Assembly (NCBI RefSeq): GCF_015910535.1 | Contig: NZ_JACBJG010000001.1 | Span: forward strand, 310,001 to 374,000 | Origin: Saccharomonospora sp. NB11 | Lineage (GTDB): Bacteria; Actinomycetota; Actinomycetes; Mycobacteriales; Pseudonocardiaceae | Length of the DNA stretch: 64,000 nucleotides | Direction of reading: 5' to 3' | Shown here: positions 40,704 to 49,653 of the stretch, piece by piece | Position numbering within the stretch: the first letter of the stretch is position 1 | Layout: every line of letters begins with the position of its first letter | Translations under genes and position numbers: made by a program | Notes under the pieces: model-generated | Seen by the model: the letters and a program-made list of their open reading frames with translations, nothing else | Told to the model about the DNA's origin: nothing | The model's database searches: none

Positions 40704-40878
40704 CGATCCCGCTCGCGCGACCTCGCGTGGATGTGTTGGGGGCAACAGCGTCTTGACCTCCACCTAACTCCACTTTGCAAGGTCAACTTCGTCACGCCCC
40801 GGTTAGCCGGTCCCACCGACGGCTACTAGGTTGGGCAGCGACGCAAAGGCTTGGTTCGCGAGATACGAAGGAGGGCTC

Positions 40879-41502
40879 ATGCCCACGTACGAGCTTCCCG
40901 ACCTCGATTACGACTACGGTGCCCTCGAGCCGCACATCTCCGGCGAGATCAACGAGCTGCACCACAGCAAGCACCACCAGACCTACGTCAACGGCGCCAA
41001 CCAGACCCTGGAGAAGCTGGCCGCCGCGCGCGAGGCGAACGACTTCTCGTCCATCGTCGGCCTGGAGACCACTCTGGCCTTCAACCTGGCCGGCCACGCG
41101 AACCACGTCGTGTGGTGGAAGATCCTGTCGCCCAACGGCGGCGACAAGCCGACCGGCGAACTGGCCGCCGCGATCGACGAGGCGTTCGGCTCCTTCGACA
41201 AGTTCAAGGCGCAGTTCACCGCGGTCTGCACCACGATCCAGGGCAACGGCTGGGGCGCCCTGTCGTGGGACCCGGTGGGCAAGACGCTGATCACTCAGCA
41301 GCTTCGCGACCACCACAACAACCTCATCCTGCCGACCGTCCCGATCCTGCTGGTGGACGTGTGGGAGCACGCGTTCTACCTGCAGTACAAGAACGTCAAG
41401 CCCGACTACGTCAACGCCCTGTGGAACGTGTTCGACTGGGCCGAGATCGGTCGCCGCTTCGAGGACGCCCGCGCCGGCCGCAACGGCCTGCTGCTGGGCT
41501 GA
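40879..41502 (+). CDS. sodA: Superoxide dismutase, Fe/Mn family
   Basis: A 207-residue enzyme that dismutates superoxide. Metal ligands His28, His76, Asp160 and His164 fall at exactly the numbering I recall for M. tuberculosis SodA. His145, a residue tied to iron use in that enzyme, is also present, which makes the Fe form likely although Mn cannot be excluded. AAGGAGGG lies just before the ATG at 40879; the frame from 40831 is too long. There is no signal peptide. A strong terminator and then a perfect iron box follow. Confidence 0.95.
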   Translation: MPTYELPDLDYDYGALEPHISGEINELHHSKHHQTYVNGANQTLEKLAAAREANDFSSIVGLETTLAFNLAGHANHVVWWKILSPNGGDKPTGELAAAIDEAFGSFDKFKAQFTAVCTTIQGNGWGALSWDPVGKTLITQQLRDHHNNLILPTVPILLVDVWEHAFYLQYKNVKPDYVNALWNVFDWAEIGRRFEDARAGRNGLLLG

Positions 41503-41550
41503 GTCGGCCTGCCCGGCGCCGCCGGTACACGGCGCCGACCTCGACACGAA

Positions 41551-41583
41551 CGAGGCCCCACACCAACCCGGTGCGGGGCCTCG
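41551..41583. terminator. Rho-independent-type terminator after sodA
   Basis: CGAGGCCCCACACC (41551-41564) pairs with GGTGCGGGGCCTCG (41570-41583), 14 bp with one A-C mismatch, followed on the plus strand by TTTCGTTT. It lies 48 bp after sodA and also faces the convergent MFS gene. Confidence 0.85.
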
Positions 41584-41630
41584 TTTCGTTTCCCGAACTG
41601 ACTGCCACTCCCACCACGAAGCGACGCGAC

Positions 41631-41649
41631 TGAGGTTAGCCTAACCTCA
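41631..41649. promoter_or_regulatory. Perfect palindromic iron box (IdeR/DmdR/DtxR-type site)
   Basis: TGAGGTTAGCCTAACCTCA is a perfect 19-bp palindrome around a central C and differs from the actinobacterial iron-box consensus TTAGGTTAGSCTAACCTAA at only two symmetric positions. It includes the stop codon of the leftward MFS gene and lies 128 bp past the end of sodA, so it is between convergent genes and upstream of no annotated start. Binding would be by the iron-dependent repressor. Confidence 0.85.
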
Positions 41650-42990
41650 TCCAGCAGGCAAGACCTGGGCACTGATTCGCTTCCGCGCCCGGTGGGCCAG
41701 GTACCCGCAGACCAACGCCGCCACGAGCGCGACCGCCCCGCCGATGTAGAACGGCGAACGACCGCCGAACGTCTCGGCCATCCAGCCCGTCATCGGCCCG
41801 CCGATCGGATTCCCACCGATCAACACCAGGACGTACAGGCCCATGACCCGGCCTCGCATCTGCGCGCTGACCGTCGTCTGCACCAGCGCGTTGGCCGTGG
41901 TGAGGAACGTGATCGTGGCGAACCCGAGCGGCACGAGCGCCAGCCCGAACGCCAGGTACGTGGGCATGAACGCGCCCACGAACTCCACCGAGCCGAGTGC
42001 CGCCGCCGAGATCAGCAACAACCGCAGGCTCGGACCTTCCCGACTCGCCCGGCGCGCCGACAGCAACGCACCGGTGAATGTGCCCACGGCCAACAGCGTC
42101 GACAGCATGCCGTAGCCGTCGGCCTCGGTGCCGAAGACGTTCGCCGCCACGATCGCCAGCGACGTGAAGAACGTGATGCCGAACGTGCTCACGAAGAACA
42201 CCAGCACCATGATGGTCATCAGGTCGGGCCTGCTGCGGACGTAACGCAGCCCCTCCCGTAGCTGCCCCTTCGCGCGAGCCACGGCGGGTGCGCGATACAG
42301 CTCGGCGGGATTCATCAGGGCCAATCCCGCGATCACGGCGATGGTGGTCACGGCGTTGGCGACGAACAACCAGCCCGTGCCCACCAACACGATGGCGAAG
42401 CCCGCGATGGCCGGGCCCACGATACGAGCCAGGTTGAAGATCGACGAGTTCAGCGCGACGGCGTTGGCGGCCTGGTCGAGACCCACCATTTCGGAGACGA
42501 ACGACTGCCGGGTGGGCACCTCCAACGCCGACAGCGTGCCGAGCACGAAGGCCAGCGCGTAGACCTGCCAGAGCTGCGCCGCGCCGCTCAGCACCAGCAG
42601 GCCCAGCGCGAGCGCCTGAACCGCGACGCCCGCCTGGATGCCGATGAGAAGCTTGCGCTTGTCGACGCGGTCGGCGAGCACGCCGGCCCACAACGACAAC
42701 AACAGCGTCGGCATGAACTGCAGCGCGACGGCGACGCCCAACGCCACCGGGTCGTAGCCACTGAGCTCGAACACCAGCCAGTCCTGGGCGATGCGCTGCA
42801 TCCAGGTGCCGACGTTGGAGATGACCTGACCGCCGAAGAACAGGCGGTAGTTCCGGATCTTGAGAGACGCGAACATGCCCCGCGATCGACCGTCGTCGTC
42901 GACGTCGCCGCCGGGGCGTGGGGGTGCGGGTGAATCGGGGATAGCGGGCTGGTTCCGTCGTGTGGTCGCTTCGCTACCCGTGATAGTCAC
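41647..42990 (-). CDS. MFS transporter (MFS_3/EntS-like)
   Basis: A 447-residue, 12-helix transporter starting at GTG. The helix 2-3 signature WAGVLADRVDKRKLLIG (about residues 120-136) and VSAQMRGRVMGLYVL in the second half mark the EntS-like branch. It follows a MarR gene on the same strand with a 45-bp gap; MarR plus MFS is a common drug or toxic-compound efflux unit. A perfect iron box overlaps its stop codon, so a link to iron or siderophores is possible. Substrate unknown. Confidence 0.87.
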   Translation of the reverse strand: MTITGSEATTRRNQPAIPDSPAPPRPGGDVDDDGRSRGMFASLKIRNYRLFFGGQVISNVGTWMQRIAQDWLVFELSGYDPVALGVAVALQFMPTLLLSLWAGVLADRVDKRKLLIGIQAGVAVQALALGLLVLSGAAQLWQVYALAFVLGTLSALEVPTRQSFVSEMVGLDQAANAVALNSSIFNLARIVGPAIAGFAIVLVGTGWLFVANAVTTIAVIAGLALMNPAELYRAPAVARAKGQLREGLRYVRSRPDLMTIMVLVFFVSTFGITFFTSLAIVAANVFGTEADGYGMLSTLLAVGTFTGALLSARRASREGPSLRLLLISAAALGSVEFVGAFMPTYLAFGLALVPLGFATITFLTTANALVQTTVSAQMRGRVMGLYVLVLIGGNPIGGPMTGWMAETFGGRSPFYIGGAVALVAALVCGYLAHRARKRISAQVLPAG

Positions 42991-43035
42991 GCGGTGAAGT
43001 CGCCTCCCGTCAGAGGCATGGCACCCCGCGGCCCG

Positions 43036-43488
43036 CTAGCCGTGTCGTGCCATGCGATCGATGATTTCCGCTGCCTCGGAGAGCGTCTGGCGCTCCTCCT
43101 CGCTCAACTCGGCCAACCGCTGGTCCAGCCACGCCTCCCGGCGGGTGATCGTCGCGAGCACGTACTCGTTCCCGGCGTCGGTGAGCGTGACGATCGCCTG
43201 CCTCCCGTCGGTGGGGTGCGGGCTGCGCACGACGTAGGAGAGTTCCTCCAGCGCGGCGATGACCCGCGTCATCGACGGCGGCTGCACCCCTTCCCGGGTG
43301 GCCAGCTGTCCCGGCGTCATCGGCCCGCATTTGTGCAGGGTCGACAAAGCCGAGATCTGTGTGAGCGATAGGTCGGAACTCGCTCGCTGCGCCCGCAACC
43401 TGCGGTTCAGCCGAACGACGGCCAGCCTCAGGCGGCTCGCCAGCGACCGTTCGTCAGCAGTTTCCGACACATCCTTAGCATAACTCAC
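43036..43488 (-). CDS. MarR-family transcriptional regulator
   Basis: A 150-residue winged-helix regulator. The recognition region is LATREGVQPPSMTRVIAALE, and the wing is VVRSPHPTDGRQAIVTLTDAG with the usual Asp-Gly-Arg. The start is a GTG with GGGAAGG 6 bases upstream. It is first in a unit with the MFS gene and probably controls it. I recall mycobacterial Rv0880 as the counterpart next to the Rv0881/Rv0882 pair. The upstream region consists of repeat array D. Confidence 0.92.
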   Translation of the reverse strand: MSYAKDVSETADERSLASRLRLAVVRLNRRLRAQRASSDLSLTQISALSTLHKCGPMTPGQLATREGVQPPSMTRVIAALEELSYVVRSPHPTDGRQAIVTLTDAGNEYVLATITRREAWLDQRLAELSEEERQTLSEAAEIIDRMARHG

Positions 43489-43561
43489 GATTAGCCTTCC
43501 CTACCCGTTCAGCGGTGAGACGGCCGTCATGATCGCAGGCCCGAAACGGGACGTGTCGGGC

Positions 43562-43845
43562 GCGCCGCCCTGCGCACTCGTGTCCGCGCCCTGCGCACTC
43601 GTGTCCGCGCCCTGCGCACTCGTGTCCGCGCCCTGCGCACTCGTGTCCGCGCCCTGCGCACTCGTGTCCGCGCCCTGCGCACTCGTGTCCGCGCCCTGCG
43701 CACTCGTGTCCGCACTTCGGCGACGCACCTCGGGCTTTTGCCCGAGCTTCGTACGCGAAGTGCAGACACGCACACGGGAGCCGCAGACACGAGTACGCCA
43801 ACTGCGGACACGCGTGCGCCACGCGCGGACACGCGCGGGCGCCCG
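43562..43845. repeat. 21-bp periodic repeat array D (seven forward, four inverted units)
   Basis: This array fills most of the 380-bp gap between the MarR start and the purine permease stop. Seven forward units carry GCGCACTCGTGTCCGC, with CGTGTCCGC starting at 43579, 43600, 43621, 43642, 43663, 43684 and 43705; the first six full 21-bp units are identical. After about 48 bp, four reverse-type units start at 43762, 43783, 43804 and 43825 (for example GCGGACACGCGTGCGC), again 21 bp apart. The halves are inverted relative to each other, so a transcript could fold into a long imperfect hairpin. No gene-like codon pattern is evident beyond the repeat itself. Confidence 0.92.
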
Positions 43846-43868
43846 CGGGACCTCGGGCGCCCGAGGGC

Positions 43869-45335
43869 TCAGTTCAGGGCTTGGCTGATCGGTTCGATCG
43901 CGAAGTACACGACGAACGCCGCGGAGGTGACCCACATCAGCGGGTGCACCTGGCGGGCCTTGCCCGTGACGAGCTGGATGAGCACGTAGCTGATGAAGCC
44001 CGCGCCGATGCCGTTGGAGATCGAGTAGGTGAACGGCATGACCACGATCGTCAGGAACGCGGGCAGCGCCACCGCGAAGTCCTTGAAGTCGATCTCGGCG
44101 ATCTGCCGCACCATCATCGCGCCCACGACGACCAGCGCCGCCGCGGCGGCCTCGATCGGCACCGCCTGGTACAGCGGCGTGAAGAACATCGCGGCGATGA
44201 ACAGCAGCCCGGTGACGACGTTCGCCAGACCGGTGCGCGCGCCTTCACCGATCCCGGCGGCCGACTCCACGAAGATCGTGTTGGAGCTCGACGAGGCGGC
44301 ACCACCCGCGATGGCGCCCACGGAGTCGACGAACAAGCCCTTGCCGACGTTGGGCAGCTTGCCGTCCTTGTCGACGAGCCGGGCCTCGTGCCCGAGTCCG
44401 GTCATCGTCCCGATGGTGTCGAAGAAGTCGGTGAGCACGAGCGTGAACACCAACAGCGCGGCGGTGATCGCGGGCACCTGCACCCACGCGTCGAAGTTGA
44501 ACGCCCCCACCAACGAGAGGTCGGGAAGGTCGAAGAGCGCGTCGGGCAGTGCGGGGTAGCCGAGGTTCCAGCCCTTGGGGTCGACGCCCTGGGACGGACC
44601 GGCGTGCACGATGGCCTCGATCACGATGGAGAGCACGGTGCCCCCCAGCACGCCGATGAGGATCGCGCCCTTGACGCCGCGGGCCACCAGCACGCCCATG
44701 AGGATGAGCGTCACGACGAACACGAACGTCGGCCACGAGGCGATGGAGCCGTCGATGCCGAGCTGCACGGGAACCGTGGTGCCCGCCGCGTCGGGGACCC
44801 GGCGCACGAAGCCCGCGTCGACGAGCCCCACGATCGCGATGAACAGACCGATGCCCACCGCGATGCTCGCCTTGAGATGTTGGGGCACGGCGTTGAACAC
44901 CATGGTCCGTACCCCGGTGACCACCAACAGCATCACCACGATGCCGTTGACGACCACGAGCCCCATCGCGGCGGGCCACGTCATCTGCGGGGCGATGGAC
45001 ACCGCGACGAGCGTGTTGATGCCGAGTCCCGCGGCGATCGCGAAGGGGTAGTTCGCGACGATCCCCATGAGGATCGTCATGACACCCGCGACCAGCGCCG
45101 TCACCGCGGTGACCTGGTCGACCGGGAGGATGGCCCCGGTCATGTCCTTGGCGGCACCCGGGTCGTCGGCCGAGTAACTGCCGAGGATGAGCGGATTCAG
45201 GACGATGATGTAGCCCATCGTCACGAAGGTGACCAGCCCACCGCGCACCTCGCGGCCGATGGTGGACCCCCGCTCGCTGATCCGGAAGAACCGGTCGAGC
45301 GGCGACCGCTGCTTCTCCGCGGTCACATCTGACAT
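43869..45335 (-). CDS. NCS2-type purine permease (PbuG/AzgA-like)
   Basis: A 488-residue membrane protein with about 13-14 helices. It opens with an FFRISERGSTIGREVRGGL cytoplasmic start, and AzgA-like motifs GLGINTLVA, FFDTIGTMTGLG and AASSSSNTIFVESAAGIGEGA (split over helix and loop) are present. The family imports hypoxanthine, guanine or adenine with protons. It starts 45 bp from the divergent DUF2530 gene. Array D lies just downstream of its stop. Confidence 0.92.
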   Translation of the reverse strand: MSDVTAEKQRSPLDRFFRISERGSTIGREVRGGLVTFVTMGYIIVLNPLILGSYSADDPGAAKDMTGAILPVDQVTAVTALVAGVMTILMGIVANYPFAIAAGLGINTLVAVSIAPQMTWPAAMGLVVVNGIVVMLLVVTGVRTMVFNAVPQHLKASIAVGIGLFIAIVGLVDAGFVRRVPDAAGTTVPVQLGIDGSIASWPTFVFVVTLILMGVLVARGVKGAILIGVLGGTVLSIVIEAIVHAGPSQGVDPKGWNLGYPALPDALFDLPDLSLVGAFNFDAWVQVPAITAALLVFTLVLTDFFDTIGTMTGLGHEARLVDKDGKLPNVGKGLFVDSVGAIAGGAASSSSNTIFVESAAGIGEGARTGLANVVTGLLFIAAMFFTPLYQAVPIEAAAAALVVVGAMMVRQIAEIDFKDFAVALPAFLTIVVMPFTYSISNGIGAGFISYVLIQLVTGKARQVHPLMWVTSAAFVVYFAIEPISQALN

Positions 45336-45380
45336 CGCGCACCTGCTTCGTGTCGTCTCGGCAGCGGTAGCCTGTCCCGC

Positions 45381-45653
45381 GTGGACGAACCGAACAACCC
45401 ACCGGAGACCGAAGGACGGCTTCGTCCTACGCCTGAACTGCCGCCATCAGTGGTCAGCCTCTGGATACCTGTGACCATCGGCACGGTCTGCTGGCTGGTG
45501 GCCTTCGTCGTGCTGTTGGTCGTCGGGGTCCACGGCGTGTGGCTGTGGACGACCCTCGCGGGCGGCGGGCTCGGCCTGGTGGGCATGGCCATCATGGTCT
45601 GGCAGCGCGCCGCGTCCCGCAGAGGGTCGCGTTTTGCACAACGAAACCTTTAG
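45381..45653 (+). CDS. DUF2530-like small membrane protein
   Basis: A 90-residue protein starting at GTG with two membrane helices (about residues 27-48 and 54-74) and a short basic tail. Its size and its position between the purine permease and the ATPase/DUF3027 genes resemble mycobacterial Rv0879c, a DUF2530 protein. The function is unknown. The divergent permease start is 45 bp away. Confidence 0.78.
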   Translation: MDEPNNPPETEGRLRPTPELPPSVVSLWIPVTIGTVCWLVAFVVLLVVGVHGVWLWTTLAGGGLGLVGMAIMVWQRAASRRGSRFAQRNL

Positions 45654-45689
45654 CACAGTCACCAGACGTTCCTTCACCTGGACCACACG

Positions 45690-48521
45690 TCATCCCAGCA
45701 GCACGCGGGGATCGGGGTCGTCGAGGAGCCGTTCCAGCAGTACTCGGTCGGACCATCGGTCGGCTGCCCACGCGAAGGCACGGGCCAGGCCCTCCGGCGA
45801 GTCCGTGGCGTGCAGGTCGCCGGAGTCGTCCCGCCACCAGGGCACCGGGGTTCCCGCGACGGTCAGCTCGTCGTGGATCACCACTCCCCCGGCGGGCAAC
45901 GGGATGCCGACCAGCTCGGCGACCTCCACGACGGCGGGCAGCTCCGGCCACGGGGCGAAGCCGCTCTCGCCGTCGTCGTCGACCGTCGCGGTGGTCTCGT
46001 CGCTCGCCAGCGGAAGGTCGAGGACGTCGGCCAGCGCGGGCACGTCGGCGAGGTCGGAGGCGGCGACGAGGCGATCGGCGGGCCACGTCGCGAGCAACCA
46101 CGGCGCGTCGAGCACCACTGCCTCGTCCGCGGGACACACGGTGCCCGCGAGGGTGCGCACGTAGTCGGGCGGCTCGACGTCGTCGGGTGAGACGGACGAC
46201 AGCACGCTGTGGGCACGCAGCACCAGCCCGGCAGGCACGGCGCGCTCGGCGTCGGCCAGTCGCGCGCACAGCAGCTCGGCGTCGTCGGCCTCGGCCGGGT
46301 CGACGGCGAGTTCGGCACGAACGCCGACCGCCGCGAGCAGATTCTCGGGCAGCCCGACATCGGGGACGGGGTCGAACAGACCCGCGAGGTCGATCGCCGA
46401 CGGCAGTCGCCAGTGTCGTGGCGGCCGTCCCGCCAGCAGGGCGTGGGTGGAGAGCCAGTCCCGGAGCCGGTGGTCCGGCGCGGTCAGCACGCGCCAGGTG
46501 TCCGGTTCGGAGGCGAGCAGTCGGATCGCGCGCGGCCACGCGTCGTCGTCGACGAGATCGAGGTCGGGCACGGGCGGCTCGTCGGCGTCCGGATCGGGTT
46601 CGTCGGGCGACACGGTGAAGGTGTCGCGGACGCCGCAGGCGACGAGCACCTCGCGCCCCCAGCCGCGGGCCGTGTCGGCGGCGAGCACGTCCAGCGGCGC
46701 GTCGTCGCCCAGCGCGTCGGGATGCAGCACCGTCGTCAGCGGGGAGTCCGGCAGCAGCAGCTCGTCCGCCCGGCGCGGACCGGAGGCGGTGGGCAGCGCC
46801 AACGCCCCGAGCCCCGGTGCGCCTCCGGCCACCGAGACCCAGGTCAGGACCGACTCCACCAACGGAGACACGTCGAGCCCCGCCAACGCGTCGTCCACGC
46901 TGCGGGCGATCGCCTCGACCACGGCGGGCGCTCGCAGCAGTTCCGCGGGTCCGGCCTCCACCGCGCCGAGGCGTCGCAGCAGCGGGTGCACCGCGTCGGG
47001 ATGCGCGACGTGTAGGCCCGGAATGTCGAGGCCGACGACGGTGTCCTCGTCGGCGGAGTCGACGAGCAGCACCCCGCGCGCACCGGGCAGCGTGCGCCCG
47101 TCGGCGAGGGGCACGGGCAGCGCCCCCAGCTCGTCGAGCTCGGCCTCGCCACGGTCGACGGCGGCGAGGAGTTCGGTGTACAGCTCACGCCACCAGGACG
47201 GTGGTCGGTCGATGCCGCCGACGGCCTCCACGATCTCCCCGACGCCGAGGTCACGCGCCTGCACGACGTCGGCCGTGCGTGCCGCCGACCGACCGCACAG
47301 GGGTGCGGCGACCAACCCGGGCACCACGTCCGCCAGCAGCGTCACCAGCCGGGGCGCGTCGACGGTCGACACCCGCGCGCGGCGTCCCGGCAGCAGCGCG
47401 GAGTCGGCGGCGGAGGGCAACCAGGCGTCGTCGGTGAGTCGTGCGATCACGAGATCACGCAGGACGGCGTCGACGTCCGAGAGCGGGAAATGAGGCCGCG
47501 GCACGAGCGCAAGGCGATGGCCGGCGGGCAGCGCCCGGACCAACCCCGGGTACGCCTGCGCTGCCGTTTCCAGGGCGCGCACCACGTCGGGCGCGTCGGC
47601 CGAGGCCAGCACTCGCCGCCGCGACGGCTCCATCGGGACGGCGGTCGTGAGCAGCCGGGCAGGCAACGAGAGTCGCTCGTCCGTCGGGGTCGGGGTGTGC
47701 AGGACGTCCTCGGTGAGCGGACGTGGGCGACCGTCCTCGTCGATCGGGACGGCCCACGTGCAGCCGGCACCACGGTGGGTCAGCCACCGCGTGACCCCGC
47801 CGTCGGGGTCGGTGAGCACGACCTCGGCGCCGTCGTCGCGTCGGTGCCAGCGCCGACCCTCGACGTCGATCTCCACCAGCGACGGCAGCATCAGCAACAC
47901 GTCGGCGGCCTCACGCTCCATCGCGGCGACGTGTTCCGCCGCGACGCGCGCACCACCCCGCACGGGCAGGCGCACCTCCGTGTCGAATCCCTCCGGCACC
48001 GGTGGCTCGTCGGCGGGCAGTTCCCACGGCAACCGCAGGATCGGGACCTCGTCGGCGTCCCACACCTGCCGGGTCCGGGTCTCGGAGAACGCCACCCCGC
48101 CCGTGCGCGAGACGACCCGAGGTTCGCTCGTCACGGCGAGGACGGCGGAGAACCCCACCCCGAACCTGCCGACAGTGGCCCGTTCCCCGGCATCGTCGTC
48201 CGGACGGCGCTCGCCGTCCTTCGCCGACGCACGCAGCGACGCCAGCGCCGCGATCCCTCTGCGGTCGAGCGGGGCACCCGTGTTGGCGACCCGCAGCTCC
48301 CCGTCGACGACGCGGACCCGCAGACGTCCGGGTTCGGCGGCCAACGCCGCCGCGTCCGCCGCGTTCTGGGCGAGTTCGACGAACACCCGGTCGCGGTAGG
48401 CACCGACCCGTAGGTCGCGTTCGGCGTGGGTGTCCTCGGTGAAGCGGGTCGGCGAGTCGCGCCAGGCGCGCAGCACCGCCTGCCGCAACGCGACGACGGA
48501 CTCGTCGGGCGCGTGGTCCAC
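45690..48521 (-). CDS. Sacsin/Hsp90-like N-terminal ATPase domain protein
   Basis: A 943-residue protein starting at GTG. Residues about 35-190 form a GHKL ATPase of the sacsin/Hsp90 type: the N-box ELAQNAADAAA carries the catalytic-type Glu and Asn, followed by VANTGAPL and GRFGVGFSAVL. The rest is Asp/Val/Leu-rich with no recognised domain or membrane segment. It is translated directly after DUF3027 (stop and start codons abut), so the two probably act together. A chaperone or quality-control role is an inference from the ATPase only. Confidence 0.8.
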   Translation of the reverse strand: MDHAPDESVVALRQAVLRAWRDSPTRFTEDTHAERDLRVGAYRDRVFVELAQNAADAAALAAEPGRLRVRVVDGELRVANTGAPLDRRGIAALASLRASAKDGERRPDDDAGERATVGRFGVGFSAVLAVTSEPRVVSRTGGVAFSETRTRQVWDADEVPILRLPWELPADEPPVPEGFDTEVRLPVRGGARVAAEHVAAMEREAADVLLMLPSLVEIDVEGRRWHRRDDGAEVVLTDPDGGVTRWLTHRGAGCTWAVPIDEDGRPRPLTEDVLHTPTPTDERLSLPARLLTTAVPMEPSRRRVLASADAPDVVRALETAAQAYPGLVRALPAGHRLALVPRPHFPLSDVDAVLRDLVIARLTDDAWLPSAADSALLPGRRARVSTVDAPRLVTLLADVVPGLVAAPLCGRSAARTADVVQARDLGVGEIVEAVGGIDRPPSWWRELYTELLAAVDRGEAELDELGALPVPLADGRTLPGARGVLLVDSADEDTVVGLDIPGLHVAHPDAVHPLLRRLGAVEAGPAELLRAPAVVEAIARSVDDALAGLDVSPLVESVLTWVSVAGGAPGLGALALPTASGPRRADELLLPDSPLTTVLHPDALGDDAPLDVLAADTARGWGREVLVACGVRDTFTVSPDEPDPDADEPPVPDLDLVDDDAWPRAIRLLASEPDTWRVLTAPDHRLRDWLSTHALLAGRPPRHWRLPSAIDLAGLFDPVPDVGLPENLLAAVGVRAELAVDPAEADDAELLCARLADAERAVPAGLVLRAHSVLSSVSPDDVEPPDYVRTLAGTVCPADEAVVLDAPWLLATWPADRLVAASDLADVPALADVLDLPLASDETTATVDDDGESGFAPWPELPAVVEVAELVGIPLPAGGVVIHDELTVAGTPVPWWRDDSGDLHATDSPEGLARAFAWAADRWSDRVLLERLLDDPDPRVLLG

Positions 48522-49589
48522 TCAGGCGTTCGGGGTCGACTGGGACGGTGCCGAGGCGGGCTCGGCGGCCTCCGACGCCGGGGACTCGGGAGTCGGCTCG
48601 GCTGTCACGGTGTCCGGCTCGGGACGGCTGTCGGCGGCCTTCGCCGTGTCCTTCGCCGTGTCCTTGATCGAATCCACTGTCGGGTCCGCCTGCGTGGCTT
48701 GCGCGCCGGTCGCCGCCGCGCGCTCGGTGTCCGTGGCCGACTCGGGCGTCTCAGCCGTCTCGGCGGCAGTACCGGCGTCGGCGGCGGTGTCCTCGGTACC
48801 GTTCTCAGCGCCGCCCTCGCCGCCGTCCTGCTCCAGGGGCTCGGTGTCGAGCAGCGAGTCGTCGTACACCAGCTCCGCCACCGGAACCGACGAGCTGGTC
48901 TCCAACTTCACCTCGGAATGCGCGCCGCACCCGAACTCGGCGTGGACGACGTGACCGTCGGCAGGCGAGATCTCGTTGCCGCACACGCCGAACGCGTTGC
49001 GCAACGATCCCGCGAGCTGGAGGTAGAAACCACACGTGCCGCACGTGGCAGGAGCGCCGCGCGCCATGTCGGCCCGGGGACCGAACTCGCCGCGGTGCCA
49101 CCGGGTGGCGGCCTCCTCGCGCCCGAGTCGCGACATCACCCGGACTCGGCCGAGGCCGATCTCGCGGGCCGCCTCCTCCGCCTCGGGGTCGTCGAGAGTC
49201 GCGTACGTGGGCGCGAGCCGTGCGTCGTCGGGCTGGGTCGGGAAGATGTCACCGACCCCGAGATCGCCCGGGCGGACCCGCCGCGCCCACGGCACCCACC
49301 GTGGAGCCACGATCGCGTCCGGCCCCGGAGTGAGCACGACTTCGCTGATCGTGACGGGCGCCTCCTCGTCGGCGGTCGCGACCGTCACCGACCACCGCCA
49401 CCCGCGGTAGCCGGGAAGCGCCGACTCGAACAGGTGTGTGACCGCGAACGCGTCCTCGACGACGGCGCCCACGTAGTCGCCCACGTTGTCCGCGCCCGCG
49501 TCCTCCGCCGCCGCTTCACGTGCCGCCTCGACCGCATCGAGCAGCTTCCTGCGAATCGTGCCGTCGTCGTGCGTGAGCAGCAGCGTCAT
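48522..49589 (-). CDS. DUF3027 protein with cysteine-rich (probable zinc) motif
   Basis: A 355-residue protein. The first 245 residues match the mycobacterial Rv0877-type DUF3027. The Cys pairs in CGTCGFYLQ and VCGNE plus the later GCGAH could bind zinc. The last 100 residues are Ala/Asp/Glu/Pro/Thr-rich and surely disordered. The ATG at 49589 is preferred to a frame reaching 50078 that crosses the divergent gene. The stop touches the GTG of the ATPase gene. Role unknown. Confidence 0.82.
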   Translation of the reverse strand: MTLLLTHDDGTIRRKLLDAVEAAREAAAEDAGADNVGDYVGAVVEDAFAVTHLFESALPGYRGWRWSVTVATADEEAPVTISEVVLTPGPDAIVAPRWVPWARRVRPGDLGVGDIFPTQPDDARLAPTYATLDDPEAEEAAREIGLGRVRVMSRLGREEAATRWHRGEFGPRADMARGAPATCGTCGFYLQLAGSLRNAFGVCGNEISPADGHVVHAEFGCGAHSEVKLETSSSVPVAELVYDDSLLDTEPLEQDGGEGGAENGTEDTAADAGTAAETAETPESATDTERAAATGAQATQADPTVDSIKDTAKDTAKAADSRPEPDTVTAEPTPESPASEAAEPASAPSQSTPNA

Positions 49590-49653
49590 GCCTTCAATTG
49601 TGCAGCACCGAGGCACTACACCGAAGCGGTGGGTTCGTGCCAGGGTGGTGCCC

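Noticed and set aside
43485-43505. Partial iron-box match TTAGCCTTCCCTA upstream of the MarR gene
   Set aside because: Only one half matches and it coincides with the MarR ribosome-binding site (GGGAAGG on the minus strand), which explains the similarity.
43562-43845. CRISPR array
   Set aside because: Units follow each other directly with no variable spacers, units occur in both orientations, and no cas genes are present.
43501-43935. Open reading frames through array D that encode seven-residue repeats such as CALVSAP or GADTSAQ
   Set aside because: A 21-bp period automatically gives a heptapeptide repeat in every frame. All frames stay open because of GC content, there is no ribosome-binding site, and similar arrays elsewhere are not in a common frame.
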